In this document: positions 61,430 through 64,000 of the stretch, piece after piece
Layout of the letters: every line of letters begins with the position of its first letter
How positions within the stretch are numbered: position 1 is the stretch's first letter
Source of the DNA: Epiperipatus broadwayi
Taxonomy: Eukaryota; Onychophora; Udeonychophora; Euonychophora; Peripatidae
Direction: 5' to 3'
Length of the DNA stretch: 64,000 bases
NCBI GenBank assembly: GCA_028023455.1
Contig: JAQFVV010000182.1
Span: 1,676,001-1,740,000, forward strand
Position numbers and translations under genes: made by a program
Notes under the pieces: model-generated
Database searches by the model: none
Told to the model about the DNA's origin: nothing
The model's input: only the letters and a program-made list of their open reading frames with translations

Positions 61430-62480
61430 AACAATAAAAATATAAACAGAATTTACACTGACAAAAAAATATAGCAATACTTTCATATATGACTTAATTT
61501 CCCATAAAATACTTAAACATTCATATATTATTGTAAGAAATTATATAATAAAGCAAGACCAGTTCCATTTTATAATGCTATCTACAGTAAGCTTGAGTAA
61601 TTGTTGATTTCCAGATAGTAGTACATTTAAATTCCATCCTTAGACTTATTTCCGTATGCTAAAAAATTAAGTGATTGTTATTGTTATATTAATTTATAAA
61701 AAAAAAATTGTTTTTGTAAAACAAAGGTTTATATGTACCAAAATATATAGTTACATGTATTTGTATCTGATTATATAATTATTATTACTGACATCAAAAT
61801 TATTATTCATTTCTTTAAAATAACACATCATCTGATTATTGTTTTATATTGATGAAAGATATATTCATTACTATTATGAAGGACTCCATCCATCTCATTG
61901 TTGGTCTCCTTCTCTCACTTCTAATCTTTCTGAATACTGTACAATTCTTCTAATAAATTAGTATGGTTCATAATATGAACAAAAAAAGATAATTTCAATA
62001 TGGCCATTTGTTTGTGATTTAAATAAAAGTTCAGGTCTAATCTGATTAAATATTTATGTTAACTACAAGTCATTTATGTCTAGTACCTGTAATAACAAGT
62101 TGTAAACACAATGCTTGAAATAATATAAATATATAATTGAATGATTCCACTATTGGGAAATCATGTGACATTTTAGCTTTAGAAGTGGCATAGTTAAACT
62201 TCAATCCAACTGGACTTCTAATATTTGAGTCTGTATGCCATTCATTAAACCATATAATATAAATGTATGCCAAAATATAGCCATCATTAAGCAAATGTAA
62301 TCTATTTTACATTTCTATGAATATTATATATATATATTATAGTTCATCTAATAAAACCATGAATAAAATAAAATAATGAATAAATAAATTTAAATAGACT
62401 GTCAATACCAAAGTATATATATGTACACATTGTAATAAAGAACAAAAATGAGAGATAATATCCATATAAATAGAATAATA
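61430..62480 (-). other. SLAIN intron, no feature seen
   Basis: Intron DNA 5' of the last recognised SLAIN exon; AT-rich with no repeat family recognised. Confidence 0.5.
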
Positions 62481-62486
62481 ACATTT

Positions 62487-62814
62487 AACCTTTAATGTTA
62501 CCAAGAAATTATCAATTACTACTAATTGATAATCGCCGAGACCAAAACAGTTTTTCCATTAAATCTGTAATAGTTCTTTTGTTTGAGTTTTTGGTCGAAG
62601 TGAAAGAGGTCAGGTCCTCTTTTACTTCAAACCCAAGTTCTTATATGGATTTAAATCCAGATTTAAATTTGAAATAAGAGAGGACCCCTTTTACTTCAAC
62701 AAAAAACTCAAACAAAAGAACTGTTCCAGGTTTAATAAAAAAATTGGATTGGCTTCCGGGATTCTCAATTAGTAATAAATGATAAATTCTTGATAACATC
62801 AACAATTAAAGGTT
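62487..62814. mobile_element. 328-bp near-palindromic MITE
   Basis: The left end aacctttaatgttaccaaga and the right end, whose reverse complement is aacctttaattgttgatgtt, begin arms of about 140-150 bases that pair along their length (for example gttcttttgtttgagttttt on the left and aaaaaactcaaacaaaagaac on the right). The centre near 62650 is gttcttatatggatttaaat. The element is non-coding and sits in a SLAIN intron. Confidence 0.85.
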
Positions 62815-62819
62815 ATTTT

Positions 62820-63818
62820 CTATTTACATAGATATTATCTCTTATTTCCATTCTTTATTATAATAACAGTCCATGAAAATATTTAATTCAATATGTATAT
62901 TGGTATATATACCTACAATAGTAGGAGCTTAGAGATGAAATCCCCATCATTAAGCAAATATCATTATTATTAGTTTTTTTAATACTACAAAAAAATATAT
63001 TACTGCTCTTATATATATGCATGCTGCTTATTCTTAAAATATACTTTTATTCTTTACTTCTAGTGACAAACAAATATAAATTTAAAAATAAATATTCTAT
63101 TTAAAACATTAATATTCTTTCAAATTATTTGTCCCATAGTTAGATTAATATTTTTTTAGCTGCTATTTAATCTGATAATTCCAGAAAAATATTTTATTTT
63201 TATTGTCACGAATTAGAAATTATAATAATAGCTATAAAAAAAACTTACTTTAATTATTAGCTAAGGAAAATGTGTTCTAGGGTCTAAAATTGTTTACAGA
63301 ATACACAAATTTAAAAACAAATTATTACATAAATGCAATTTAACAAATTTAATAAATTACATTGTATAAATGTCTATTTATACAAATATCTATTTATTTC
63401 ATGAATGATGGAATTACATAACAAATTTTTATTATTTAAAGTGAATGCAAGGTTTAATGAAGAATATAAAAGACTCAATTATATCTTTAGAGTGTTTAAC
63501 TTTTTATTACAAAACTAGACTTTAATGCTATTTAATTAACAAAAATATTATAAATACGTAATAATTTTATAAAGTTTAGAAAAACATGATTTCTGTATTC
63601 AAATAAGCACAGTAGAACTCCAAAAAAACAAAAGAATAGTGCTCAGCATATTTCTCTACTCTTATGTTGAGTGGATATTGCTGAAAAGCGGCCAAAAATA
63701 ATAAGAGTGCATTATTTAAAAGTGGAACTATTACAGCAAATTGTCATCTGCAAGTAATTATTATTGTGAAGTACTATTTTATTTAAAAATAGAATCTGTA
63801 CAGTTTTACTTTTAAAGT
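62820..63818. other. AT-rich DNA, no feature seen
   Basis: Probably still SLAIN intron or upstream flank. No exon was recognised. Confidence 0.45.
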
Positions 63819-64000
63819 TGTAATGTATCCGCTCATGAGAGAAAGGACAGGGACAAAAAACATACAATAAATTACTAATATGATTTAGATTAGTTTCACA
63901 CATAAACAACCAGCACGAGAATTACTAATTACTAAGATTTATTTAGTTAATTGCATTAAACGTTTACATCAGTTTAACTTAACCCTATATAAAACCCTGA
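63819..64000 (-). mobile_element. Second copy of the gypsy LTR, cut by the window end
   Basis: It starts tgtaatgtatcc like the LTR at 2096 and aligns through gtttacatcagtttaactta and accctatataaaaccctga, with a 14-base insertion. The homology continues to the last base, so the rest is outside. Confidence 0.85.

Overview
This is a very AT-rich (visibly about 70-75% A+T) stretch of animal nuclear genome. It has widely spaced GT-AG exons, introns of up to about 11.7 kb, and dense, decayed transposable elements. There are no operons, Shine-Dalgarno sites or long ORFs, so it is not bacterial. Both gene families recognised are animal proteins, and the repeats (Ty3/gypsy LTR elements, RTE-like and CR1/Jockey-like LINEs, tRNA-derived SINEs, hAT MITEs, foldback elements) suit an invertebrate. 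I cannot name the species. An arachnid or a mollusc is possible, but that is a guess.

Two protein-coding genes are supported, both cut by the window edges and converging tail to tail. On the + strand, 253-12472 carries the last four visible coding exons of a glycoside hydrolase family 27 lysosomal enzyme. Its recognition loop (YSCSWPAY) is the alpha-N-acetylgalactosaminidase (NAGA) type, not the alpha-galactosidase A type. On the - strand, 61425 down to 44635 carries the last three coding exons of a SLAIN1/2 family microtubule plus-end protein. It has the RRSLPNL motif, an SxIP-type EB-binding motif and the C-terminal end DDSWKEGCY. The first exons of NAGA lie left of base 1. Those of SLAIN lie beyond base 64000.

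The rest is intron or intergenic DNA filled with repeats. NAGA intron 351-5652 holds a - strand Ty3/gypsy remnant (about 2940-4780) with its probable 3' LTR at 2096; a second copy of that LTR starts at 63819. NAGA intron 6548-12079 holds a LINE reverse transcriptase remnant, an intact-ended hAT MITE with 8-bp target duplication (8859-9257) and a small MITE. The 32 kb between the genes contains foldback elements, a 728-bp solo LTR with 5-bp target duplication and an internal 15-bp minisatellite (21892-22619), another gypsy remnant, a fresh 406-bp tandem duplication and LINE/SINE pieces. The large SLAIN intron holds two - strand copies of one LINE, one of them split by two foldback insertions. 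The next SLAIN intron holds a + strand gypsy remnant ending in a 220-bp inverted duplication of its own pol gene.

I found no CRISPR array, tRNA, rRNA or new defence or biosynthetic system. The most notable signals are the repeat architectures, the excess of 8-11 base G/C homopolymers in AT-rich DNA, and one unexplained GC-richer island near 19140-19560.
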